DNA of 8,435 nt from an uncultured Bacteroidales bacterium. GTDB taxonomy: Bacteria > Bacteroidota > Bacteroidia > Bacteroidales > Paludibacteraceae. Both the position numbers and the translations under genes were made by a program. The notes under the pieces were generated by a model. It did no database searches. It saw only the letters and a list, made by a program, of their open reading frames with translations, and had not been told where the DNA came from. Below, one piece after another: positions 1 through 7,878 of the stretch. Position 1 is the first letter of the stretch, and each line of letters starts with the position of its first letter. The stretch covers positions 1 through 8,435 of the forward strand of contig CAIYTJ010000266.1 in assembly GCA_903929065.1 (NCBI GenBank), written 5' to 3'.

Positions 1-1337
1 CTCAAATCTGTCCCATCGCTCAACGGTTTATCCAAACCGTATTTTGTTTCTACTAAAAATTGGTCTACACTATAAACCGCAAATTCTTGTTTTTTCTGAT
101 AGCCGTATGTATTAAATCCATTATATGCAGCCGATAAAGTGGCTGTAAGACCCGGAGTAATAAAATCAAGTTGCTGGTTTGCTTCCAGCATGGCTTGCAT
201 ATTACGGTTGTTTACTTCCTGATAACCGGAACGTGACATTAAGCCAACAGGATTATTGAATTTGGTAGAAGTTCCACCCAAATTGCCTGAAGGTGTAAAA
301 ATCGGGTATGAATTTGGAAGTTCATGCATGATGGTGCTCCAAATCGTTGAGTTCCCAACATAAGGCGATTTGTTCCGTGTAATTTGTCCCGATAAATTGA
401 ATAAAACATTCAACCGTTTATTGATTTGAACATCCAGATTAGTTCGCATATTATAGCGTGTGGAACTGGCATTGGTTGAGTATTTAGGATCATCAACCGC
501 ATATTTATAAAAGCCCTGTTGATCCATTATTCCCAGCACAATATTGTACTTGGCAAAATTGCTTCCTCCCGAAATGCTTAAAGAATAACGTTGAATGGGT
601 GCTGACGGCTTCAGAAACTGCTTAATATAATCCACACTCGGATTGGTATAGATATTATTTCCAGTCTGATCCTTGTATTTATCCAATGTTGCATCATCAT
701 AAAATGGTGTTGTAGCACCTTCGTTGAATTTAGCTTCATTAAACAACTTTCCGTATTCATACGAATTTAAAAACGTTGGTAAACCAACCAATTCCTGAAA
801 ACCCGTTTGTGCATCCAGTTTTATTGACATTTTTCCGGCTTTTCCTCTTTTTGTAGTAACTAAAATTACTCCGTTTGCACCACGTTGTCCGTAGATAGCT
901 GTTGAAGCAGCGTCTTTAAGTACTTTGATAGATTCAATCTCATTGGGGTCTAAAAAACTGTAATCCCCGGGAGCATTATCAATCAAAATTAAAGGTTGTG
1001 CATATCCTCCGGACAAAGTACGATATCCACGTAGCCAAAGATTACTTCCATCCGAACCGGGTACGCCCCCCATTTGTTGAGCGGATAAACCGGGAAGTAG
1101 TCCACCTAATGCATTACTTAAATTGTCAGTTGCGTGAGTTTGGATATCATTTCCTCCTATCACCGAAATGGCTGCAGTATTTGTTTTGATATTATAACCA
1201 ATTGTTGCAGTAGAATCAGCTGTTGGTTTAAGGTTGGTTTGTCCAAAAATACTCAGAGGCGCAATGAAAAGAATAATAAACCCTAAGGATATCAAGAATT
1301 TATGTGTTGTTTTTATATTTTCTGTTTTCATCATCAT
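1..1337 (-). CDS. Second SusC-like TonB-dependent outer-membrane receptor, 3' end cut by window edge, no STN or carboxypeptidase-like domain
   Basis: The frame is open from 1337 to the left edge and gives 445 residues of an outer-membrane transporter; the rest of the barrel lies outside. It starts with three consecutive ATG codons (1337, 1334, 1331), so the exact start is uncertain by two residues. A signal peptide follows, with a hydrophobic core near residues 14-30 and likely cleavage in LSIFGQ before Q33. The TonB plug spans about residues 47-167 and contains the family signatures LGGLLPGLSAQ (78-88), LWLRG (100-104), IESIKVLKDAASTAIYG (134-150) and RGANGVILVTTKRG (152-165). Barrel strands follow. 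Only about 14 residues separate the signal peptide from the plug, so the STN domain and the carboxypeptidase-D-like domain of the neighbouring receptor are absent. The usual LDEVVVVGYG TonB box is replaced by the divergent DSTATIGYNI. The gene follows the SusD gene by 64 bases with no visible terminator, so it is probably co-transcribed. It may be paired with a second SusD beyond the edge. The family call is secure; the substrate is unknown. Confidence 0.93.
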   Translation of the reverse strand, partial: MMMKTENIKTTHKFLISLGFIILFIAPLSIFGQTNLKPTADSTATIGYNIKTNTAAISVIGGNDIQTHATDNLSNALGGLLPGLSAQQMGGVPGSDGSNLWLRGYRTLSGGYAQPLILIDNAPGDYSFLDPNEIESIKVLKDAASTAIYGQRGANGVILVTTKRGKAGKMSIKLDAQTGFQELVGLPTFLNSYEYGKLFNEAKFNEGATTPFYDDATLDKYKDQTGNNIYTNPSVDYIKQFLKPSAPIQRYSLSISGGSNFAKYNIVLGIMDQQGFYKYAVDDPKYSTNASSTRYNMRTNLDVQINKRLNVLFNLSGQITRNKSPYVGNSTIWSTIMHELPNSYPIFTPSGNLGGTSTKFNNPVGLMSRSGYQEVNNRNMQAMLEANQQLDFITPGLTATLSAAYNGFNTYGYQKKQEFAVYSVDQFLVETKYGLDKPLSDGTDL

Positions 1338-1401
1338 AAAAGTTTGTTTTTTATGTAGTGTGATTTGATCTTCATTTAATAATTTGCTGTTTGGAATAAA
1401 C

Positions 1402-3174
1402 CTAATTTCTCATGATATCCTGCCAGCCTGGATTCTGAATCAAATTTGGATTTCTCTGAACTTCCTCGATATTAATTGGATAGAGTATATATTGATCCGG
1501 ATTATCATAATGTTTTCTCAGAGGTCCGACTGTTTGTGAAAAATCATACACAAAAGTTCCATCCAAATTTTTAGTACACATTACTTTATGTAAATCGCGT
1601 GCCAACACCTCACCAATTCCCCATCTGCGAACATCAAAAAAGCGTTGGTCTTCTATACAAAGTTCCACCGAACGTTCATTTCTGAGTTTCACATCAAAAT
1701 CAGCTTGTGAAATTGAACCGGGCAAATCACTTATTCCGGCACGCTCACGTACCTGATTGATTGCCCATAAAGCTGTTTTCGTACTTCCATCAGCCGAAGA
1801 GTTTGGACCACCCGCCTGATTTTGAGCTTCGGCATACATTAATAGTATATCGGCATAGCGTAAAAAAATCCAGTTCAAAAGAGGATTCCCTTTTCTGGCA
1901 ACGCCATTCACGGTCCCTACAAGAACGTTTTCATCCCAATATTTTGTAAAGCAATAACCGGTATAGAAATAAGAGGCTAAACTTCCAACTGTTTGATAAC
2001 CTAAGTTTCCACCGGTGTAGTATTCGCAGGTAATTCCCTGCCAACTTGCACCATTGTAAATCATAGATTGATTAAATCGTGGGTCTCGTCTGTTTTTGTT
2101 ATACATATTGGCCATGTGATCTGCATTATTCCGATCGAAATTGACATATTGACCGGTTGATGGATCTTTAATTTCATAGCAATCAACAAACTCTTGTGTT
2201 GGTTGGAAATTTCCATACGTTAAACCGCCAAGGAAATTAGGTGCCCACATATATAAATCCCACATGTTCTTTGGAGCAGTATTCTGACAGTAAATCACTT
2301 CAGAGTTAAATGTTTTCAGGAAAACATCACGATAATTGGGCATCAAACTATATACATTTAAATTGATAACATCCAACGCTGCTTTCGCTGCATCCGACCA
2401 TTGAATGCCCGATCCACGCGATGACCAGTATTGACTGGCACCCCAAAGTAAAGCCCTTGCTTTCAAACCCATGGCTGCACCTTTGGTGGCTCGTCCTAAC
2501 CACTGATCTGACGAAACTGTTACATCCATTAATCCAGCTCCTTTATCACAATCGGAAACTATCGAATCTATACAAACCCGTATACTTTGTCTTGGTAGTC
2601 GTTGATCATCGCTTGGTTGCATTACTTTATAAACTAAGGGTACTCCACCCCAACGTTTTACAAGTTCAAAATAATGATGTGCTCTTAAAAAATAGGCTTC
2701 TCCAACCATTGTTTTCATTTCCTGACGATCAGCATCAGTAGCTAACGGTGTGTTTTTATAATTTTCAAGAAAAATATTAATTGCACGAATAGATTGATAA
2801 GAAAATCGCCATCTGCGAGCCACTTCAAAAGCATTTCCCCAGTTCCCATTTTCGCCACGTGTCATCCAACCACCGCTAATCAATTCAAAAGTACTGTTGT
2901 CATTTTTAGATCCCATACAATAATCATCCATGTTTGAAATCAAGTCATAACCCCAACTATCTGTAAAATCACCATTTACAAACGATTGAAAACCACCACG
3001 GAGAGTTTGGTACAATCGTAGTTGATATTGACGCGTTAATACCAAGTCACTAAAAACCTGTTGTTCATTGAGTGCTGAAGTGGGTGCTCTGTCCAGAAAA
3101 TCTTCATTACAAGATGTAATAAGTGTGGCAAAAATGAACGGGATTAACCACTTTATGTTTTTTATAGTATTCAT
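1402..3174 (-). CDS. SusD/RagB-family outer-membrane surface lipoprotein
   Basis: This 590-residue protein is the substrate-binding lid that SusD proteins form over a SusC channel at the cell surface. It has a lipoprotein signal peptide with hydrophobic residues 9-19 and the lipobox LITSC, giving Cys22 as the lipidated residue. The following residues NED resemble the acidic surface-export signal of Bacteroidota lipoproteins. Family signatures run the whole length: FLDRAPTSAL (26-35), the helical-repeat segment AYFLRAHHYFELVKRWGGVP (160-179), WIFLRYADILLMYAEAQN (435-452), AINQVRERAG (471-480), LRNERSVELCIEDQRFFDVR (497-516), and the end motif LYPINIEEVQRNPNLIQNPG (564-583). The length is normal for the family. 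It begins 12 bases after the SusC stop codon, so the two are surely one transcription unit and form one SusC/SusD complex. The stop is TAG. Ligand class cannot be read from the sequence; many aromatic residues are typical of glycan binders but do not prove a glycan ligand. Confidence 0.97.
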   Translation of the reverse strand: MNTIKNIKWLIPFIFATLITSCNEDFLDRAPTSALNEQQVFSDLVLTRQYQLRLYQTLRGGFQSFVNGDFTDSWGYDLISNMDDYCMGSKNDNSTFELISGGWMTRGENGNWGNAFEVARRWRFSYQSIRAINIFLENYKNTPLATDADRQEMKTMVGEAYFLRAHHYFELVKRWGGVPLVYKVMQPSDDQRLPRQSIRVCIDSIVSDCDKGAGLMDVTVSSDQWLGRATKGAAMGLKARALLWGASQYWSSRGSGIQWSDAAKAALDVINLNVYSLMPNYRDVFLKTFNSEVIYCQNTAPKNMWDLYMWAPNFLGGLTYGNFQPTQEFVDCYEIKDPSTGQYVNFDRNNADHMANMYNKNRRDPRFNQSMIYNGASWQGITCEYYTGGNLGYQTVGSLASYFYTGYCFTKYWDENVLVGTVNGVARKGNPLLNWIFLRYADILLMYAEAQNQAGGPNSSADGSTKTALWAINQVRERAGISDLPGSISQADFDVKLRNERSVELCIEDQRFFDVRRWGIGEVLARDLHKVMCTKNLDGTFVYDFSQTVGPLRKHYDNPDQYILYPINIEEVQRNPNLIQNPGWQDIMRN

Positions 3175-3186
3175 TGAAGTTTATTT

Positions 3187-6100
3187 TTAAAATGTTATAT
3201 TAAAACCGCAGTTTATAACTCTCATTTGAGGATAGAATGTTCCATCTCCGGAACCGGCCTCAGGATCAAGATATTTTAAATGATCCATCAAAATTGCCAG
3301 ATTTACACCATTAGTATAAATTCTTGCCGAACTGATACCAATTGATTTTAACCATGATTTTGGCAATGAATATCCAATTTCAACATTTTTTAATTTTAAA
3401 TATGCACCATCGTATACATTTCCCAGTGGACCGAATGAAGTGACGCCATTGTTGATTGCTCCGCCGCTACCTGCATTGGAATGCAAAGTTGGATAAGTTG
3501 CATTTGCATTTTGTTCGGCAGTTAAAAATGGATTCCATCTACCTACTTCATTATTGTTTTGACCTTTCCAGAATGTAAGTGACACATGATCAACACCTTG
3601 TAACAAAATGCTGAAATCAAATCCTTTAAAGCTACCACCAAACGAAAAACCATAAGAAATTTCGGGGATATTGCTATAACCAGAAGCAAACCGGTCGAGG
3701 GTATTAATTATGCCATCTCCGTTATAATCTCGGTATTTACGATCGCCTACCATGGGTACACCAATTGCAGCTTGTGAGGGAGAACTGGCAATATCAGCAG
3801 CAGATTGAAAAAGACCAATACATTCATACATAATTGGTTGTCCTATTGGATTCCCTTCTTGACGTTGCCATGGGGCTATTGAAGTTGGCTCATCAATGGA
3901 AATAATTTTATTCCGTGCAAATGTGTAATTACCCTTCACAAAATAATTAAATTCGCCTATTTTGTTACGGTGGGTTAATTCAACTTCAAAACCATGGTTA
4001 TTGGTTATTCCTTTGTTTGCTGCAGGTAATTGAGCACCACCTGTTTTAGGAACTGTATTTGATTGTGAAATCAAAATATCAGTGCGATCCTCATTAAAAA
4101 GATCCATAACTAATCCAAGTTTTGAGTTGAAAAAATTAGCTTCAACACCAATATTTGATTTTTTAGCACGTTCCCAGGTTACATCATTGTTGCCAATACG
4201 GCCTTCCATGATTCCGTTCCACAACAAATAATTACTTCCAAACCGGTAATATCCGCTTTGAGCATAATCATTATAATACAAAAATCGTTGTTCAACGCCT
4301 CCTATGTATAATTTATCATTCCCAACTTCACCATATGATCCACGGACTTTAAGAAACGAAATAAAGTCAAGTTTTTTTAGGAATTTTTCTTCAGATACAA
4401 CCCATCCCAATGATACAGCAGGGAAAAATCCAAATCGCTTGCCAGGAGCAAAGTTTTCAGAACCATTGTAACCAATATTTACTTCACCTAAATATTTTTT
4501 ATCATAACTATAAGTTGTTCTTCCCACAAGTCCCTGATATACATAAGGCGTATTTGCTCCATTTCGGTATTCTTGTTGATTATACAATACTAAACCGGTA
4601 ACGTTATGTTTACCAAATGTTCTGTTATAATCTAATCCAAACTCTTCATATTGTTTGTTGGTATTCCAGTAAGTACTACTAGTGAAAGCCAAAGCAGAAC
4701 CCTTCTTTGCTTGTTGATAAACTGCCTGATCAGTATTTGACCAATCGCGTTTATAAGTATCATAACCTTCCCAATATACAGCTGAATAGCTAAACTGGCT
4801 GTCGAAACTCACATTTGCTCTGGCTTTCAAACCTTTGGTAATAAAATCCAAATTATATTTTAAGATTATAGAAGACTCAATATTACTTTTTGTCTGATTT
4901 TGAAATCCATTTTGGGTAAGTAAGGCGGCCGGATTATCCATATTTGGGAGTTCGGCGAATCCAATTCCGGGGTAAGCTATTGGAGAGAGCAAGCTGCTTA
5001 TACCGTATAAATAGGAATAAAGAACGCTGGTACTTACATTTGGAGAGTTTATTTTTTCTACACGACCAGCTAAATTCAATGTTGCTGTAAAATCTTTGGT
5101 AACATTTACATCTACATTTGAACGAAAATTATAACGGTCAAATTGGAAATTACTATTGTAATTTTTTTGACCCACATAATATTGTGAAGTCAAATCTTTA
5201 AAATAACTTCCCTGACTAAGATAACCGCCTGATATAAAATATTTAATGGCTTTGTTTCCACCACTCACATTCAAATTGTATTGTTGTTGAGGTGCATTAG
5301 CCTGAGTAAGATCTGCAAACCAGTTATTATTTGGGTATAATAATTTTTCATCAGCAGTAGCAGTCCCAAGTACTACACGTGCTATAGTGGCTAATTGATT
5401 ATTGGAATAGAATAATTTCCCGGTTCCATCTGCATTTTTATTGTCGTTGTAATATCCTTCCTGATATAATTCGGCAGTTAATTGAGCATCCCTGAATTTT
5501 GGGGAACGGGTTGGATTTTGGAAACCCACTTGTGAGGAAAATTGAATTTTTGCAGGGCCTTCAGCACCGCGTTTGGTAGTTACTAAAATCACACCGTTGG
5601 CACCTCTAACACCATAAACTGCAGTTGCAGAAGCATCTTTGAGAATTGAAATAGTTTCTATTTCATTGGCATCTAGCTCGGTAAAACTCCGTTCTACTCC
5701 ATCAACTAAAACAAGAGGAGTGGCAGCAGCGCCTTCCAACGTAGATTTTCCACGAATATAAATTTCGGCATCATCTCTTCCTGGTTCACCCTGACGTTGC
5801 ATGGCAATAAGCCCGGGTAATCTGCCATTTAAAGCATTACTAATATTTGCAACCGGTGTTTGAATAATGTCAGCAGCTTTAACTGAAGAGATGGCGCCAA
5901 CTACTGATTCTTTTTTCTGAAATCCAAAACCAACAACAACTACCTCATCAAGACTCTTCATGTTCTCTGTCAGAACTGCAACAATGTTTTGTTTGTCACC
6001 AACTTCAACATCAATTGCCTTAAATCCTATGTATGAAATGCTTAATGTTGTCGGATTGGAAATATCAACTGAAAACTTACCACTTGCATCGCTTACAGTT

Positions 6101-6579
6101 CCACTTTTAGCTCCTTTTTCAATAATAGAAGCACCAATGATGGTTTCACCTTTTTCGTCCAAAACGACTCCCGAAATATGAGTTATTTTGGAAGTGCTTT
6201 GAATTTTAGTACTTGTAGATTTTTTTTTTAAGACAATGTTTTTACCTTCAATCTTGTATTCAACATTGCTACCTTCAAGGATTTTAGAAAGAACATCTTC
6301 AACTTTGCTGTCTTTTACAATGATTGTTACAAGTTTCTTCATATCGACAACTTGTTCATCAAAAACAAAAAGATAGTTTGTTTGCTTTTCAATGAGCGAA
6401 ACGACATTCATCAAAGGAACATTTTTGAGACTAAATGTTACCGTTTTCTCAGCCGGAGTATTGGCAGAAGCATTTAAAGTAAATAATATTGAGAGAATTA
6501 AGAAACCAATTTTTTTTAAAAATGTAGGAATATGGTCATTTTTGGTATAAATCGACCTCCCGCAAAGAAATATTTTCAT
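3187..6579 (-). CDS. SusC-like TonB-dependent receptor with N-terminal STN signalling domain
   Basis: This 1130-residue outer-membrane protein is predicted to import a ligand using TonB energy and also to report ligand binding to the anti-sigma factor. A long n-region (residues 1-24) precedes a hydrophobic signal core, with likely cleavage in NASA around residue 39. An STN (secretin/TonB short N-terminal) domain covers about 45-119 and begins VTFSLKNVPLMNVVSLIEKQ. A carboxypeptidase-D-like regulatory domain covers about 134-208 (ISGVVLDEKGETIIGASI onward). The TonB-box-like LDEVVVVGFG is at 210-219 and the plug at about 220-345, with NALNGRLPGLIAMQ and RGANGVILVTTKRG. The remainder is the 22-strand barrel. 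It includes a typical SusC loop DYNGDGIIN (951-959) that could bind calcium, and it ends in Phe as outer-membrane barrel proteins do. Length matches STN-containing SusC proteins. The ATG at 6579 is the only plausible in-frame start, because the next Met (57) lies inside the STN domain. It is 171 bases downstream of the anti-sigma gene and 12 bases upstream of susD-like. Confidence 0.97.
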   Translation of the reverse strand: MKIFLCGRSIYTKNDHIPTFLKKIGFLILSILFTLNASANTPAEKTVTFSLKNVPLMNVVSLIEKQTNYLFVFDEQVVDMKKLVTIIVKDSKVEDVLSKILEGSNVEYKIEGKNIVLKKKSTSTKIQSTSKITHISGVVLDEKGETIIGASIIEKGAKSGTVSDASGKFSVDISNPTTLSISYIGFKAIDVEVGDKQNIVAVLTENMKSLDEVVVVGFGFQKKESVVGAISSVKAADIIQTPVANISNALNGRLPGLIAMQRQGEPGRDDAEIYIRGKSTLEGAAATPLVLVDGVERSFTELDANEIETISILKDASATAVYGVRGANGVILVTTKRGAEGPAKIQFSSQVGFQNPTRSPKFRDAQLTAELYQEGYYNDNKNADGTGKLFYSNNQLATIARVVLGTATADEKLLYPNNNWFADLTQANAPQQQYNLNVSGGNKAIKYFISGGYLSQGSYFKDLTSQYYVGQKNYNSNFQFDRYNFRSNVDVNVTKDFTATLNLAGRVEKINSPNVSTSVLYSYLYGISSLLSPIAYPGIGFAELPNMDNPAALLTQNGFQNQTKSNIESSIILKYNLDFITKGLKARANVSFDSQFSYSAVYWEGYDTYKRDWSNTDQAVYQQAKKGSALAFTSSTYWNTNKQYEEFGLDYNRTFGKHNVTGLVLYNQQEYRNGANTPYVYQGLVGRTTYSYDKKYLGEVNIGYNGSENFAPGKRFGFFPAVSLGWVVSEEKFLKKLDFISFLKVRGSYGEVGNDKLYIGGVEQRFLYYNDYAQSGYYRFGSNYLLWNGIMEGRIGNNDVTWERAKKSNIGVEANFFNSKLGLVMDLFNEDRTDILISQSNTVPKTGGAQLPAANKGITNNHGFEVELTHRNKIGEFNYFVKGNYTFARNKIISIDEPTSIAPWQRQEGNPIGQPIMYECIGLFQSAADIASSPSQAAIGVPMVGDRKYRDYNGDGIINTLDRFASGYSNIPEISYGFSFGGSFKGFDFSILLQGVDHVSLTFWKGQNNNEVGRWNPFLTAEQNANATYPTLHSNAGSGGAINNGVTSFGPLGNVYDGAYLKLKNVEIGYSLPKSWLKSIGISSARIYTNGVNLAILMDHLKYLDPEAGSGDGTFYPQMRVINCGFNITF

Positions 6580-6594
6580 ATCTTTGTGATTAGA

Positions 6595-6627
6595 AAAAGT
6601 TAATACTGCATTTTTGATTATTGCAAA
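6595..6627 (-). promoter_or_regulatory. Weak candidate Bacteroidota housekeeping-type promoter before the SusC gene
   Basis: On the minus strand a TTTG element (6627-6624) is followed after 21 bases by TAACTTTT (6602-6595). This matches seven of eight positions of the Bacteroides TAnnTTTG -7 element, and the spacing is within the usual range for the -33/-7 pair. The predicted start would leave only about ten bases before the ATG at 6579. The region is AT-rich, so a match by chance is easy. If this operon is read by the ECF sigma factor, the true promoter would have a different, unknown consensus. Confidence 0.2.
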
Positions 6628-6650
6628 AGTCTGATTTGACTATTTCTGGT

Positions 6651-6674
6651 CGGCGGATATGGAGGTATTCGCCG
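6651..6674. repeat. 9-bp inverted repeat between anti-sigma and SusC genes (possible operator or mRNA hairpin)
   Basis: On the plus strand CGGCGGATA (6651-6659) is followed by a 6-base spacer (TGGAGG) and TATTCGCCG (6666-6674). Eight of nine positions pair as Watson-Crick; the ninth is G-T on the plus strand and A-C on the minus strand. The GC-rich ends stand out against a very AT-rich gap. On the transcribed (minus) sense no U-run follows the stem, so it does not look like an intrinsic terminator. It lies 72 bases upstream of the SusC start codon, a position suitable for a regulator-binding site or a leader-RNA structure. The repeat is seen directly; its role is inference. Confidence 0.5.
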
Positions 6675-6750
6675 ATTTTCATTTGTGGGAGTTAAGTGGA
6701 ATTGTGTTTTTTCATTATGTGATTTTTTTAAGGTTAATTTCAAGTTCTGT

Positions 6751-7704
6751 TTATAATATCACGATAGTATTATTCTCTTCATTTCGCTTATATTCAAAGC
6801 CATTTGCTTTTTGTAATACTTTCATTACATGTTCTAAGCCCTCTATTTGTTGGAATTTCCCTGTACAATTTAATTTCCCGACATCTTTATTTTGAATAAT
6901 AATTTTGGTTTGATAATAACTTTCTAATTTTTGGAATATTTCTCTTAATGGCTCATCTTTAAATACATATATTCCTTTTCTCCATAAGAAATCATCTTGC
7001 GATTCTATACTGGTTTGCAGTAGTTTACCATTTCTCAGTTCGGCACGTTCGTTTGGTTTTAGCAGCAAATTTTCAGAAGTTTGGAAATTTGAAACTCTTA
7101 CTGAACCTTTTAGTAATGAAGTTTGGAAAACAGTTGAATTGCTGTATGCCAACACGTTAAACGTTGTTCCAAGCACCTTAATATCGCACTTGTTCGTTAA
7201 CACATGAAACGGCCGTTGTGCATTGTGAGTAACTTCAAAATAACCTTCTCCATCCAAAGAAACAGTTCTGTTATTCGCTTCAAAATTGGAAGGGAATTTG
7301 AATTTTGAATTAGAATTCAATGAAACTTTAGTTCCGTCAGAAAGTGTCAGATTTACATGCTGACCCTGTGGAACCTCGATTGTCTGTGTTGAAACAGCCA
7401 TTGGTTGTTGATCCGTTTTTTGGATAAATAAAGTAGCTGTGACAGCAATTATGATTACTGCAGCTGCCTTTGAGAACTCCCGGACAAATCGTATGGCAAA
7501 AGAACGTTTTTGAGGTATCAATTCATGATTTGCATATTCCTGGGTAGTTTCGCTCCAAATTGCAGAATCATATAGTCGACGAAATTGCATAAATTGTTTA
7601 CGGTTCTCAGCACTTGCTTCAATCCATTCCAATATATCAAGCTTTTCCTGAGGTAAAGCTTCACCCTTTAAATATTTATGTACTAATTCCTGATTCATTG
7701 TCAT
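6751..7704 (-). CDS. FecR-family anti-sigma factor with C-terminal DUF4974-type domain
   Basis: This 317-residue inner-membrane regulator is predicted to hold the adjacent ECF sigma factor inactive, and to release or activate it when the receptor's STN domain signals ligand binding. The cytoplasmic N-terminal segment (about 1-75) has the helical anti-sigma pattern YLKGEALPQEKLDILEWIEA (11-30) and a conserved Trp50. One transmembrane helix lies near residues 79-96 (AAAVIIIAVTATLFI). The periplasmic FecR domain (about 105-205) shows VPQGQHVNLTLSDGTKVSLN (111-130), VSLDGEGYFEV (148-158), IKVLGTTFNVLAY (175-187) and LLKGSVRV (197-204). The C-terminal domain (about 246-316) begins YVFKDEPLREIFQKLESYY and is typical of Bacteroidota FecR proteins. 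Two ATG codons, at 7704 and 7698, could each start it; neither has a Shine-Dalgarno site. It is 174 bases downstream of the sigma gene, the usual order for such pairs. Length and domains are complete. Confidence 0.95.
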   Translation of the reverse strand: MTMNQELVHKYLKGEALPQEKLDILEWIEASAENRKQFMQFRRLYDSAIWSETTQEYANHELIPQKRSFAIRFVREFSKAAAVIIIAVTATLFIQKTDQQPMAVSTQTIEVPQGQHVNLTLSDGTKVSLNSNSKFKFPSNFEANNRTVSLDGEGYFEVTHNAQRPFHVLTNKCDIKVLGTTFNVLAYSNSTVFQTSLLKGSVRVSNFQTSENLLLKPNERAELRNGKLLQTSIESQDDFLWRKGIYVFKDEPLREIFQKLESYYQTKIIIQNKDVGKLNCTGKFQQIEGLEHVMKVLQKANGFEYKRNEENNTIVIL

Positions 7705-7713
7705 TTTGTAATG

Positions 7714-7770
7714 GAGGGTTAAATTTTAAGTAGTAATTAAAATTGATAAACGTGTCAAAAATTTGCCCTC
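7714..7770. repeat. Imperfect inverted repeat just upstream of the anti-sigma start codon
   Basis: On the plus strand the arm GAGGG-TT-AAATTTT (7714-7727) pairs with AAAATTT-G-CCCTC (7758-7770). That gives 5 and 7 base pairs separated by a 2-by-1 internal loop, around a 30-base loop. In the mRNA sense the downstream arm ends about 10 bases before the ATG of the FecR-like gene, so a hairpin there could affect translation initiation. The inner seven pairs are all A-T and would arise easily by chance in this AT-rich gap, and the loop is long. The pairing is visible; the function is a guess. Confidence 0.3.
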
Positions 7771-7878
7771 TAAAATAAAGACAAACCATATTGAAATATC
7801 ACTAGTTTAAAAATGAAATATTTTGAATAAAAGCTATTGCACCTCTTGAATAGTTTCAAAAGAATACTAAATTAATGC

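Noticed and set aside
998..1189. 63-codon plus-strand frame near the left end
   Set aside because: It lies entirely antisense to the conserved plug domain of the second SusC receptor, whose open frame covers this region without interruption.
1338..1401. Search for a terminator or separate promoter between the SusD-like and second SusC genes
   Set aside because: No stable stem with a U-run and no convincing promoter pair are visible in these 64 bases, so the genes are treated as one operon.
2421..2741. 106-codon open frame on the plus strand inside the SusD-like gene
   Set aside because: It is fully antisense to a well-conserved SusD coding region, has no recognisable domain, and is explained by codon bias of the real gene on the opposite strand.
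5960..6181. 73-codon plus-strand frame within the first SusC receptor
   Set aside because: It is antisense to the carboxypeptidase-D-like domain and has no independent evidence of coding.
6659..6895. 78-codon plus-strand frame overlapping the anti-sigma 3' end and the following gap
   Set aside because: Most of it is antisense to the conserved C-terminal domain of the FecR-like gene. Its product shows no family resemblance. A GGAGG just before its ATG-like region is part of the inverted repeat, and the spacing does not make a convincing start.
7756..7785. Possible TTTG / AATTTTTG promoter pair before the anti-sigma gene (minus strand)
   Set aside because: The spacing is 18 bases, slightly short, the -7 element has a mismatch in its leading T, and such matches are common in AT-rich gaps. 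Co-transcription with the sigma gene is at least as likely.
7821..7861. Inverted repeat TTTTGAA/TTCAAAA with an inner CTATT/AATAG pair just after the sigma-factor stop, considered as a terminator
   Set aside because: The stem is AT-rich with very unequal internal loops (6 versus 1 base) and no clear terminal U-run, so it would be a weak structure and is probably chance.
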